A stretch of 64,000 nucleotides of DNA from the NCBI GenBank assembly GCA_036557885.1, contig DATBGS010000084.1, positions 1 through 64,000 on the forward strand. The letters run 5' to 3'. The translations under genes were made by a program, and so were the position numbers. Of this stretch, positions 8,432 through 15,540 are shown in pieces. The notes beneath the pieces were generated by a model, which did no database searches, was not told the origin of the DNA, and worked only from the letters and a program-made list of their open reading frames with translations. This DNA is from DATBGS01 sp036557885. Lineage in GTDB: Bacteria > Chloroflexota > Ktedonobacteria > Ktedonobacterales > DATBGS01. Position 1 is the stretch's first letter; each line of letters starts with the position of its first letter.

Positions 8432-9256
8432 ATGTTGCAGGTCAAAACTCCCGCGTTTGTGATGATTGATGGCCGCAAAATGGCCTACGATGAGGTCAGC
8501 CCCGCCAATCCGAAAGGCACCATGCTGCTGCTCACCGGCCTGGGGTCCAAACGGCTTGGCTGGTATAGGCAGCTCAACGTCTTTGGGGAGCAGTATCGCA
8601 CGATTGCCCTGGACCACCGCGATACTGGCGACAGCGACCCTTCGTCCGGTCCCTACACCACTGCCGATCAAGCCGATGATGCGGCAAAAGTGTTGAAAGC
8701 GCTGGGCATTGCGCGCGCCCATGTGATTGGCATCTCGATGGGTGGCTTTATTGCGCTGGAATTGACGCTGCGCCACCCGGAGATGGTAGACAAACTGGTG
8801 CTCACGTCTACCTCAGCCGGTGGCCCAACGCATGTGCAGCCAGGCCAGGAGATGACGGCCATGCTGATGCGTGACCGCAGCGGCATTGAGGTGGGCGAAA
8901 TGGCAAAGCAAAATTACCGCATGATCATGGCACCCGGCTACTGCGAAAGCCATCCCGATGAGTGGGAAAGGATTGCCGAAAACGCCCGCTATCGCCCACA
9001 AACAATGGAAATGTATCTGCGCCAGTTACAGGCGTGTATGGGAAACAATGCCTCTGATCGGCTGGCCCAGATCAAAGCCCGCACGCTCGTGGTGCATGGC
9101 GATGTAGACCCGCTGGTACCACCCGATAATGGGCGCTACCTGGCCGCGCACATTCCCGGCGCCAGGCTCATTATGTATCATAACGTCGGCCATATTCCCA
9201 TCATCGAGCGGGCCGACGACTATAACCGCGAAGTGCTGGCGTTTCTTGAAAGTTAG
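8432..9256 (+). CDS. Alpha/beta hydrolase
   Basis: The protein has 274 residues. A catalytic triad is visible: nucleophile Ser102 in GISMGG, acidic residue in GDVDPLVPP (Asp226 is the usual position) and His254 in NVGHIPI. The oxyanion region LLTGLGSKRLGW and DHRDTGDSD match esterase or haloperoxidase-like members. The reading frame extends upstream, but ATG 8432 with AAGGAAG just before it gives the normal family length. The substrate is unknown. It lies between the NUDIX gene and murI. Confidence 0.8.
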   Translation: MLQVKTPAFVMIDGRKMAYDEVSPANPKGTMLLLTGLGSKRLGWYRQLNVFGEQYRTIALDHRDTGDSDPSSGPYTTADQADDAAKVLKALGIARAHVIGISMGGFIALELTLRHPEMVDKLVLTSTSAGGPTHVQPGQEMTAMLMRDRSGIEVGEMAKQNYRMIMAPGYCESHPDEWERIAENARYRPQTMEMYLRQLQACMGNNASDRLAQIKARTLVVHGDVDPLVPPDNGRYLAAHIPGARLIMYHNVGHIPIIERADDYNREVLAFLES

Positions 9257-9293
9257 TAACACGCTGGCGCAGAGATAACAGGCGAGGATTTTG

Positions 9294-10139
9294 ATGACGA
9301 CACCTTCATCACACAACAAAAATGGACCAATTGGCGTCTTTGATTCCGGCACTGGCGGGCTGACCGTATTGATTGAATTGATGCGCGAACTGCCCAACGA
9401 GCGCTTTGTCTTCTTTGGCGACACGGCGCATTGTCCCTTTGGCAAGCGCAGCGCCGAAGAGATCAAGGACTTTGCCGCTGCTGCCGCCGAGTTTTTTTTG
9501 AGCCAGGGCGCCAAGCTGATCGTCCTCGCCTGCAACTATGCCTCGGTTGTCGCCAGAGAAACGCTGCGCCAGCGTTATCCGGTTCCGTTTGTGGCCGTCG
9601 TGCCCGCCGTCAAGCCCGCCGCGCAAGCCACCAAAAGCGGGCATATTGGGGTGATGGCAACCGATGCCGTCTCGCGCAATCCGCTCTTTCTGGAGTTGGT
9701 GGAGGAACTGCGCAATGGTGTGCAGACCACCACGATTGGCTGCACGCGCCTGGTGGAGCACTGCGAGGCCGGGGAACTGGATGGCCCCAAGGTTGAGGCC
9801 ACCATCCATGACTATATTGACCTACTGTTGGCGGCGGGCGTGGATACGCTGGTGCTGGGCTGCACCCATTTTCCGCTGCTGCGCGCGCCCATTCAGCGCG
9901 TGGCTGGCCCAAACGTCACGGTGATTGACAGCGGCGCGGCAGTGGCGCGGCAGGCGCGGCGGGTGCTGGAGCAAGATAGCATGCTGCGCGACGTCAGGGC
10001 GCCGCTTAACGGCCATAAGCGGCTAGAAGTGAATTGCAGCGGCGACCCGCGTGATTTTGCTCAGGTTGCCTCAATGATTTTGGGACGGCGCGTGGCGGTG
10101 CGGCAGGCGCTGGCGCCCGTCTCAGAGGCAAAAGTGTAG
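9294..10139 (+). CDS. murI: Glutamate racemase
   Basis: The protein has 281 residues. It converts L- to D-glutamate for peptidoglycan. The N-terminal GVFDSGTGGLTV motif contains the conserved Asp and Ser. The second catalytic Cys190 is in GCTHFPLL. The first catalytic Cys80 lies in ACNYAS, where almost all family members have ACNTAS; Thr to Tyr next to the catalytic cysteine is unusual. The next motif is GDTAHCPFGKRS, with Cys where many have Pro-Tyr context. GAGG sits 6 nt before ATG 9294; a TTG one codon upstream is possible. The start lies 37 bp after the hydrolase. Confidence 0.88.
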   Translation: MTTPSSHNKNGPIGVFDSGTGGLTVLIELMRELPNERFVFFGDTAHCPFGKRSAEEIKDFAAAAAEFFLSQGAKLIVLACNYASVVARETLRQRYPVPFVAVVPAVKPAAQATKSGHIGVMATDAVSRNPLFLELVEELRNGVQTTTIGCTRLVEHCEAGELDGPKVEATIHDYIDLLLAAGVDTLVLGCTHFPLLRAPIQRVAGPNVTVIDSGAAVARQARRVLEQDSMLRDVRAPLNGHKRLEVNCSGDPRDFAQVASMILGRRVAVRQALAPVSEAKV

Positions 10140-10154
10140 GTAGGAGGAAGCTAT

Positions 10155-10514
10155 TTGAGCCAATCTATTCACGAAAATTTTGAGGAATTACGCAAAGCCG
10201 TGCTGGAAGAGCCTGGCGTTACCAGCCCGGAGGAGCGAGCGCGCATTGCCAACTGGAGCAGCAACCCAGACCAGGTGCCTGCCAATCAGCAGTTTCCTGA
10301 ACCATTGGCAAAACTGCTCAACAAAGTAGCGCGCTACGCCTATACAGTAACCGATGAGGATGTGCAGGCAGTGCTGGATGCGGGCTATGCTGAGGATGCT
10401 GTATTTGAGATGATCTTGAGCGCGGCAGTGGGGTCCGCCCGCGTCAGATACGAGTATGGCATGGCTGCTCTGCGCGCGACGAAAGGGACAGGCGATGCGA
10501 CTAGCCATTCTTGA
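10155..10514 (+). CDS. Small carboxymuconolactone-decarboxylase-like protein
   Basis: The protein has 119 residues and starts at TTG 10155, supported by AGGAGG 7 nt upstream. The C-terminal half (TVTDEDVQAVLDAGYAEDAV, then MILSAAVGSARVRYEYGMAAL) has the helical pattern of CMD/AhpD-like proteins. The CxxC redox pair of AhpD is absent and the protein contains no cysteine, so peroxidase activity is unlikely. It follows murI by 15 bp and is likely in the same transcript, which ends at the hairpin at 10536. Confidence 0.55.
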   Translation: MSQSIHENFEELRKAVLEEPGVTSPEERARIANWSSNPDQVPANQQFPEPLAKLLNKVARYAYTVTDEDVQAVLDAGYAEDAVFEMILSAAVGSARVRYEYGMAALRATKGTGDATSHS

Positions 10515-10535
10515 GCTATGGGTTCCAGATAACTT

Positions 10536-10559
10536 CGCCGTTTTATCGGCGCTTTTTTT
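10536..10559 (+). terminator. Rho-independent terminator
   Basis: The stem CGCCG-TTTTAT-CGGCG is followed by a 7-T run. It ends the NUDIX-to-CMD gene series. Confidence 0.75.
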
Positions 10560-10573
10560 AGTACCTTTTCCAC

Positions 10574-10602
10574 TTGATAATACCACGCAGATTTGATACA
10601 CT
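10574..10602 (+). promoter_or_regulatory. Sigma-70-type promoter of the toxin-antitoxin operon
   Basis: TTGATA, a 17-nt spacer and TACACT lie about 60 bp upstream of the antitoxin start, immediately after the terminator. Confidence 0.6.
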
Positions 10603-10663
10603 TTATATGAGAAGATTGTTTGTGCTGTTTTCCTGAACAGCTTTCCCCATAAAAGGGTGATCT

Positions 10664-10954
10664 ATGGATACAAAAAAGGTGGCGACTGTCCGCAAAACCT
10701 TTGAGCTTCATGAGCCAGCAGCCAGGGCGCTTGACACCCTGGTAGAAGCGGGTCTGGCCCGAAGCGCAACGGCTCTTATTGAGGAGCTTGTGTTGCGTGA
10801 AGCAAAGCGTCTGGAATATGAGCGCCGCCAGGCTGAACTAGAACACATGTATGCAGAGATGTACGCTGATCCTACCTATAAGCAAGAGCAGGAAGAAATC
10901 GAAGCCATCTTTGCCACAGCACTACTAGATGGGCTGGAGGGGGAGCCGCAATGA
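10664..10954 (+). CDS. Probable antitoxin of a MazEF-like module
   Basis: The protein has 96 residues. The N-terminal half (KVATVRKTFELHEPAARALD through LVEAGLARSATALIEELVLR) fits a ribbon-helix-helix DNA-binding fold. The C-terminal half is charged and Glu/Tyr-rich (from about residue 50), typical of a toxin-neutralising tail. Its stop overlaps the toxin start in ATGA, the classic antitoxin-first coupling. No recognisable RHH family name can be given. It probably autorepresses the promoter at 10574. Confidence 0.65.
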   Translation: MDTKKVATVRKTFELHEPAARALDTLVEAGLARSATALIEELVLREAKRLEYERRQAELEHMYAEMYADPTYKQEQEEIEAIFATALLDGLEGEPQ

Positions 10955-11355
10955 GTGACCCCCCTCTGCGGCGGTGGTCTGTGGTACGGGTAGACCTTGG
11001 ACAAACGGGCGTTACTGATCTACGTGGCCACGAGCAAGCGGGAATACGGCCAGCTATCATCGTTTCTAACGAAGCGTTCAACCGCCATAGTGGTTTATTT
11101 ACTGTTGTGCCGCTAACTACCGAAAAAGAACATCGCCCCGCTCGCCCAAATGAAGTGCTTTTGCCAACGGGAACAGGCGGAGTCCCTTATACCTCTATTG
11201 CGCTCCCTCATCAAATACGCACCCTCCCTGCCCTGCGTGTGAAGCCGCCACTCTATGGGCGTATTCTGGATAAATCGCTCCGGCTCGCCCTTGCCCAACA
11301 GGTGCTTGTGCATCTGGGCCTGGAACAACTCGAAAACCTGAACTTTGAGCCGTAG
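10951..11355 (+). CDS. MazF/PemK-like endoribonuclease toxin
   Basis: The protein has 134 residues. MazF-family toxins cleave mRNA in a sequence-dependent way. The family features are an N-terminal WSVVRVDLG strand, then GHEQAGIRPAIIVSNEAFN with the conserved Arg-Pro, then VVPLTTE and a later strand with VLLPTGTGGVPYTSIALPHQIRTL. The latter corresponds to the conserved Ser/Thr-containing strand near the active site. It is translationally coupled to the upstream antitoxin by a 4-bp overlap. Confidence 0.8.
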   Translation: MSDPPLRRWSVVRVDLGQTGVTDLRGHEQAGIRPAIIVSNEAFNRHSGLFTVVPLTTEKEHRPARPNEVLLPTGTGGVPYTSIALPHQIRTLPALRVKPPLYGRILDKSLRLALAQQVLVHLGLEQLENLNFEP

Positions 11356-11448
11356 CTTCGCCGCGCAAGGCTCGCTCCTTGCCCTGCGGCCCTCAGCCAT
11401 GCTACTATCTCACTATCAGGAATCTTTGCCCAGGAGAAATAGCACTGC

Positions 11449-12195
11449 ATGCCCACCGCCAGGTCTGCCCCCAAAAAAAGTCCGGCAACCACGCGCCCCA
11501 ACGGAAACGGCAAGGACAAAAACAAAAAGAAAACGCTGGCGCAGCCCGCGCCCGACGCCGTTAGCATAGACGCGGCACCAGACCAGAGCTGGCTGCTCAT
11601 TGCGCTGGTGCTGTTGGGGGGCATGTCGTCGCTGGCGGTGGAGATGGTCGCGGCGCGGCTGATGGCGCCCTATTTTGGCGATTCGCAGTTTGTGTGGGCC
11701 ACGCTGATTGGGCTGACGCTGATCTACCTGACGATTGGCTACGCGCTGGGCGGGCGGCTGGCTGACCGCGCGCCGCGTTCACTGGCGCTCTATCAACTGA
11801 CGGCTGTGGCCGCCGCAACCATCGGCTTGATCCCACCGCTGGCCTCCGTCGTTCTGGGTTGGGCTGCCGAAGCCTTTGGTCGTCCAGACAGCGACATCAC
11901 CGCCGGACCACTCATCGCGGCGCTCGTGCTGTTCTCGCTGCCCGTCACGCTGCTGGGCTGCGTCTCGCCGTATGCCATCCGGCTGCGCGTCAAAGCGGTG
12001 GGCACAGCGGGCAGCACCGCTGGCCGCCTCTACGCGCTCTCCACCGTTGGCAGCATCCTGGGCACGTTTGTGCCCGTCTTCTGGCTGATGCCTCACTACG
12101 GCGTGCGTGCCACCATCTTTCTTTTCGCCGGGATGCTGATGGCAATTTCAGCAGCGGGGATGCTTGTCCAGCGGCGATCTGCCCAACAGCACTGA
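11449..12195 (+). CDS. Membrane protein matching the membrane half of spermidine-synthase-like fusions
   Basis: The protein has 248 residues. After a Lys/Pro-rich cytoplasmic tail (1-45) come about 6-7 hydrophobic segments. The block EMVAARLMAPYFGDSQFVW and GYALGGRLADR are characteristic of the membrane domain that precedes an aminopropyltransferase-like domain in large fused spermidine-synthase-like proteins. Here the protein stops after the membrane part and the following gene is unrelated, so the synthase half is absent. It could be a transporter-like protein or a separate subunit. Leader bases AGGAG lie about 15 bp upstream of the ATG. Confidence 0.65.
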   Translation: MPTARSAPKKSPATTRPNGNGKDKNKKKTLAQPAPDAVSIDAAPDQSWLLIALVLLGGMSSLAVEMVAARLMAPYFGDSQFVWATLIGLTLIYLTIGYALGGRLADRAPRSLALYQLTAVAAATIGLIPPLASVVLGWAAEAFGRPDSDITAGPLIAALVLFSLPVTLLGCVSPYAIRLRVKAVGTAGSTAGRLYALSTVGSILGTFVPVFWLMPHYGVRATIFLFAGMLMAISAAGMLVQRRSAQQH

Positions 12196-12207
12196 GAGAG
12201 TACACGG

Positions 12208-12873
12208 TTGACCAGTCAAAACCAGCCCCCAAGGATTTCACCGCCGCGTAATACCCGTAATACCCCTGCCGATACCTGGCGCTGGATGCGCTTTGATCTG
12301 CCGACGCGAGTTATTCCGCTGCTCGTGGGGCCGCTGCTCGTGGCCTGGCTTTTTCATCTCCCGCTGGCAGAAATTGGTCTGCCCGCCCTTTCCTGGGAGC
12401 AGGCGGCGCAGCAGATCGGCCTGGGGCTGGCGATTGGCCTGCCCTTTGGCGTGATTGCGGCCACCTATCGCGCGCTCATCCTGCCCCGCTTTCGCCTGCC
12501 CACGCTCAGCGATCACGCCTTCCAGAGCGCCTACTATCTTTTGCTCAACGCGCCCGCCGAGGAACTGTTTTACCGGGGGCTGGTGCTGACGCTGGTGGCC
12601 CGCTGGAGCGGTTCTATCGCGTTGGGCTGGCTGGTCAGCACCGCGCTCTACGCGCTTTATCACCGGCTGGGGCGCTGGAGTTGGCTGAGCGTGGCGGGTG
12701 TGGCGGTGGCCGGGGCGCTCTTTAGCACATTGTATGTCCTTCAGCCCGCGCCACGCTCCATCTTGCTGCCAGTGGTGGTGCATGGGCTGACCACCTGCGC
12801 CTTCCTCAACATGGGCGATGTGGCAGCCTTTCTGCGCGCGCGCAGAAAGCTGGCACGCGCGCAAAACGCCTGA
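12208..12873 (+). CDS. CPBP-family intramembrane metalloprotease
   Basis: The protein has 221 residues with about six hydrophobic segments. The CPBP (CAAX protease / bacteriocin-processing) motifs are visible: EELFYRG with Glu118-Glu119 and Arg123, a His at 152 (ALYALYH), and His192 with Asn201. These form the membrane-embedded catalytic site of the family. The start is a TTG at 12208, 12 bp after the preceding membrane gene, with a weak GAGAG ribosome-binding site. The substrate is unknown. A strong bidirectional hairpin follows. Confidence 0.75.
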   Translation: MTSQNQPPRISPPRNTRNTPADTWRWMRFDLPTRVIPLLVGPLLVAWLFHLPLAEIGLPALSWEQAAQQIGLGLAIGLPFGVIAATYRALILPRFRLPTLSDHAFQSAYYLLLNAPAEELFYRGLVLTLVARWSGSIALGWLVSTALYALYHRLGRWSWLSVAGVAVAGALFSTLYVLQPAPRSILLPVVVHGLTTCAFLNMGDVAAFLRARRKLARAQNA

Positions 12874-12888
12874 CGCGCGCGCAAGAGA

Positions 12889-12924
12889 GCGCGGGCCGGA
12901 CACACAAAGTTGTCCGGCCCGCGC
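12889..12924. terminator. Bidirectional terminator hairpin
   Basis: The 14-bp perfect stem GCGCGGGCCGGACA / TGTCCGGCCCGCGC separates the convergent CPBP gene and the next minus-strand gene. Confidence 0.65.
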
Positions 12925-12949
12925 TGGCTGTGTCTGAACCCTGGCAGCG

Positions 12950-13840
12950 CTATTCCCCGCTGGGGAAGGTGAATGCCTGTACGGGAATTAAGGGCGTTCC
13001 ATATTCGAGATAGATAATCTGGTGGGCCGCCAGCGTAAGCTGGCTGGGATCGCCCGTATAGGGCTGCAAATTGCCAGGGGGCGTGGAGGTAAAGACTCCC
13101 GTCTCATCCGGCTGCTGACTGGCGTCCGGCGTATAGACATAGGCCGTCAGCGTATTAGTGGCGTCTATCTTATGGCCCATGAAGCTGGTTGAAGACCACT
13201 GCGCGCCCCAGATGTCGAAGAATTGCTTGAGTTGGAAGGTCTTGCCTGCCGGAGCCTCAATGTGGATGTCACCTTGATCGCCATCAATATCATGGGTGTG
13301 CAGCCAATAAAAGCAGCCTGGCGTCTGGCGTCCCACGTCAGTTGGAACCTGCACCGGATCGCCATTCACATAGACTTGCAGATGCGCGTGATAGTGCGAC
13401 GCCGACTGCTCCAGCGCATCGCAGCTAATCCCATCAATGGCAACACCCCTGGTATAGGGAGGGCCAGGTACGGTAAGGAAGACTTGATAAAAGATGAATG
13501 CGCCTATAGCAATCACCCCAACAGCCACGCCGCCCCATCCCAGAAATTTTTTGTTGCGCTGCTTGCGCAGTTCCTCTTCGCGCTGCCTGCGGCGCTCATC
13601 CAGCTTGCGGTTAATCTCCTCGCGGCGCGCCTCGTGCTTCAGATCGCGTTTGCTCGCCTGCGGGACCGGCGGCTGGGTTCTTTCCTTCTGCGCTGCCGGT
13701 TTCACCACCACGCTTGAGGTGGTAGATTTCCCAGAGGTAGCGCTGTTTTTCTGCTGGGTCGTCGCTTTCCCAGAAGAATTCTTCCCGGCTGGTTGACCAG
13801 GCTTGGGCTTGGGCTTTTGTGTATTATTTGGGGTTCCCAT
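12950..13840 (-). CDS. Membrane-anchored protein with an extracellular histidine-rich domain
   Basis: The protein has 296 residues. ATG 13840 is preceded by AAGAGG. Residues 1-75 are Lys/Gln/Pro-rich, then comes a highly charged helix (about 75-115), one transmembrane segment (about 118-140), and an outer domain. That domain has three histidine clusters: SHYHAHLQVYVNG, FYWLHTHDIDG and GDIHIEAP. A similar motif order occurs in uncharacterised proteins of related bacteria. The clusters suggest a metal-binding site, which is inference only. I cannot assign a function. Confidence 0.55.
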   Translation of the reverse strand: MGTPNNTQKPKPKPGQPAGKNSSGKATTQQKNSATSGKSTTSSVVVKPAAQKERTQPPVPQASKRDLKHEARREEINRKLDERRRQREEELRKQRNKKFLGWGGVAVGVIAIGAFIFYQVFLTVPGPPYTRGVAIDGISCDALEQSASHYHAHLQVYVNGDPVQVPTDVGRQTPGCFYWLHTHDIDGDQGDIHIEAPAGKTFQLKQFFDIWGAQWSSTSFMGHKIDATNTLTAYVYTPDASQQPDETGVFTSTPPGNLQPYTGDPSQLTLAAHQIIYLEYGTPLIPVQAFTFPSGE

Positions 13841-14022
13841 GCGTGCCTCTTTGTACCATTCCCCCAACCGCAAAACGCGCTTGGATCGAAATTGAATTTG
13901 ACATCTGTACCCTACTGACGAACCGCCAGGAAGATCTGTGTCATTACGTTCTGCCTCAGTATATCGCCTCAGTTTTGGTCCCGTCAACGACACCAGCCCA
14001 ATTTCCGACGACCACGAGCCAG

Positions 14023-14895
14023 CTAGCTGCCTGGCAGGGTTGCCAGCGCGTGCTCAACGGCCAGCGGCACCTCAATGCGATACTCCACGCTGCGCATGGC
14101 ACGCAGCACCGGCTCCAGAAAAGAACGCAGTTGTGGGTGATGCTGGGCATGCAGCGCGTAGGCCGAAGTTTCCATCAGCCAGGGAGTGAGCGGGGCAGTG
14201 CTCAGCAGGTGCAAAATGGGGCGCACTACCGGGGTTCCCATCGTGGAGAGCGTTCGCGCGGCCATCCATGCAACGGAATAGTCATGATCGGCCAACGCCT
14301 GAACCATTATTGGAAGCCCGCGCCGCTCATGGAAGCTGCCCAGCAGCCGCAGCGCGTGCCAGCGTGCTCCTGCTTCGGGCGAACGCGCCGCTTCCAGCAG
14401 CGTCGGAACGGCAGATTCGCCCAGCATCCCCAGCAAATGCGCCGCTTCCGCGTTTAAGGCCGGGCGCGCATCGCGCAGCCCGCCGAGTAAGACCTGCTGC
14501 GACAACCCGGCTGGCGCGGCAGACAAAAAGAGCGCGCGCACCCTGTTGCGCAAGGGCGGCTGGCGCAGCGCGAGCGGCACTTTGAACGGTTTCCCCGCCC
14601 AGGTGCCCAGGGCCAGCCACTCCAGCAAGCGCTCAAATAGGCGAGCATCAGAGCAGATCCGAATGGCCTCCAGCGCCTCGCGGTTGTCTTCGCCAATCCA
14701 GTGCAGCAGACGCCAGGCAGCCCCACGCTTGCCCTGGGCAGCGGCAACCACCAATTCTGCGGCTGGCGTCGTCCCAACGGGCGGCGGGAGCGCCTCTGGC
14801 AGGGCAGTCTGGTTTGCCAGAAACGCGGCATCAAGCGCGGCATCGGGGAGTGGCTCACCAGGAGGCGATGGCTCCGGCTCCTGTGGTGGCAACAT
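14023..14895 (-). CDS. HEAT-repeat-like protein
   Basis: The protein has 290 residues. After an acidic Pro-rich N-terminus (1-45) it is all-helical with repeated Leu/Ala/Arg-rich units. The units AEAAHLLGMLGESAVPTLLEA, ARWHALRLLGSFHERRGLPI and VAWMAARTLSTMGTPVVRPIL follow the HEAT pattern. HEAT proteins act as scaffolds; no partner is indicated. AGGAGG lies 7 nt before ATG 14895. The gene is divergent from the AdoMet decarboxylase fusion gene. Confidence 0.65.
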   Translation of the reverse strand: MLPPQEPEPSPPGEPLPDAALDAAFLANQTALPEALPPPVGTTPAAELVVAAAQGKRGAAWRLLHWIGEDNREALEAIRICSDARLFERLLEWLALGTWAGKPFKVPLALRQPPLRNRVRALFLSAAPAGLSQQVLLGGLRDARPALNAEAAHLLGMLGESAVPTLLEAARSPEAGARWHALRLLGSFHERRGLPIMVQALADHDYSVAWMAARTLSTMGTPVVRPILHLLSTAPLTPWLMETSAYALHAQHHPQLRSFLEPVLRAMRSVEYRIEVPLAVEHALATLPGS

Positions 14896-15013
14896 GGTTA
14901 ACCTCCTGATAATGCAGCAAAAACAAATTACATCAGCCCCACATCTCCCAAAATGGATAGTGGGCAGCGCAAGCAGAATGTGTGCCTGGGGTTGAAGGCG
15001 CGGCAGTGCAAAG

Positions 15014-15049
15014 CCTGGGGCACTGGTTGTAAAAAACCAGTGCCCCAGG
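15014..15049. repeat. Perfect 15-bp hairpin in a divergent spacer
   Basis: CCTGGGGCACTGGTT pairs perfectly with its complement around a 6-nt loop. It lies upstream of the HEAT gene, and no T-run follows in either direction. The rest of 14896-15190 shows nothing else I can support. Confidence 0.5.
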
Positions 15050-15196
15050 TATCTACCAGAGCAGGAGGTCAAGAAAGAGAAGGAGCAGGTTCCGCCAATG
15101 GGGAACGCCCACTCCAATGCTCTCCTATTATAGAACACCCTTTCTAAAAACGCAAGTAATCTGGCGAAAGTTCTGGCTGCACCAGTGTGCCAGATA

Positions 15197-15225
15197 TTGC
15201 GAAACCCCTGTCACTATGATATATT
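15197..15225 (+). promoter_or_regulatory. Promoter of the AdoMet decarboxylase fusion gene
   Basis: TTGCGA, a 17-nt spacer and TATATT. Transcription would begin near 15232, leaving an unusually long leader of about 309 nt. Confidence 0.6.
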
Positions 15226-15231
15226 CTTTAC

Positions 15232-15540
15232 TGATACGTAGACCTGGAAGCAAGGAGCTTTGAGGACGAACCAGTACCGTAGTTGTGTTGTTTATCAATT
15301 GATTGGACATTCCGCACACCCCACACCGGGCCAGTTCCGGTAAAAGCATGCGTGATGCGCATGGTTTCTGGGGTGTTTTTGTGGTGTTTGAAAGGACACC
15401 TGTATGTGTACCGATGGCAGTGCTATAGCCACTCGCAAAACTTGCAACGACTTGATGGGAAGCTATCTTTCCTGGTATATCGCCTGTTGCTGTACAGGCA
15501 ATAGCTAGCGGCGTTGTCGCCGTGTAAGGAGCGTGACACG
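15232..15540 (+). ncRNA. Structured 5' leader, candidate cis-regulatory RNA
   Basis: ACACCCC (15316-15322) pairs with GGGGTGT (15370-15376), enclosing two hairpins: ACCGG/CCGGT at 15325-15341 and CATGCG/CGCATG at 15347-15363. The closing stem runs straight into TTTTT (15376-15380). This three-way junction plus U-run resembles a terminating riboswitch. A further stem (GCCTG/CAGGC, about 15480-15503) lies just ahead of the ribosome-binding site AAGGAG. I do not recognise a known RNA family. Confidence 0.4.
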
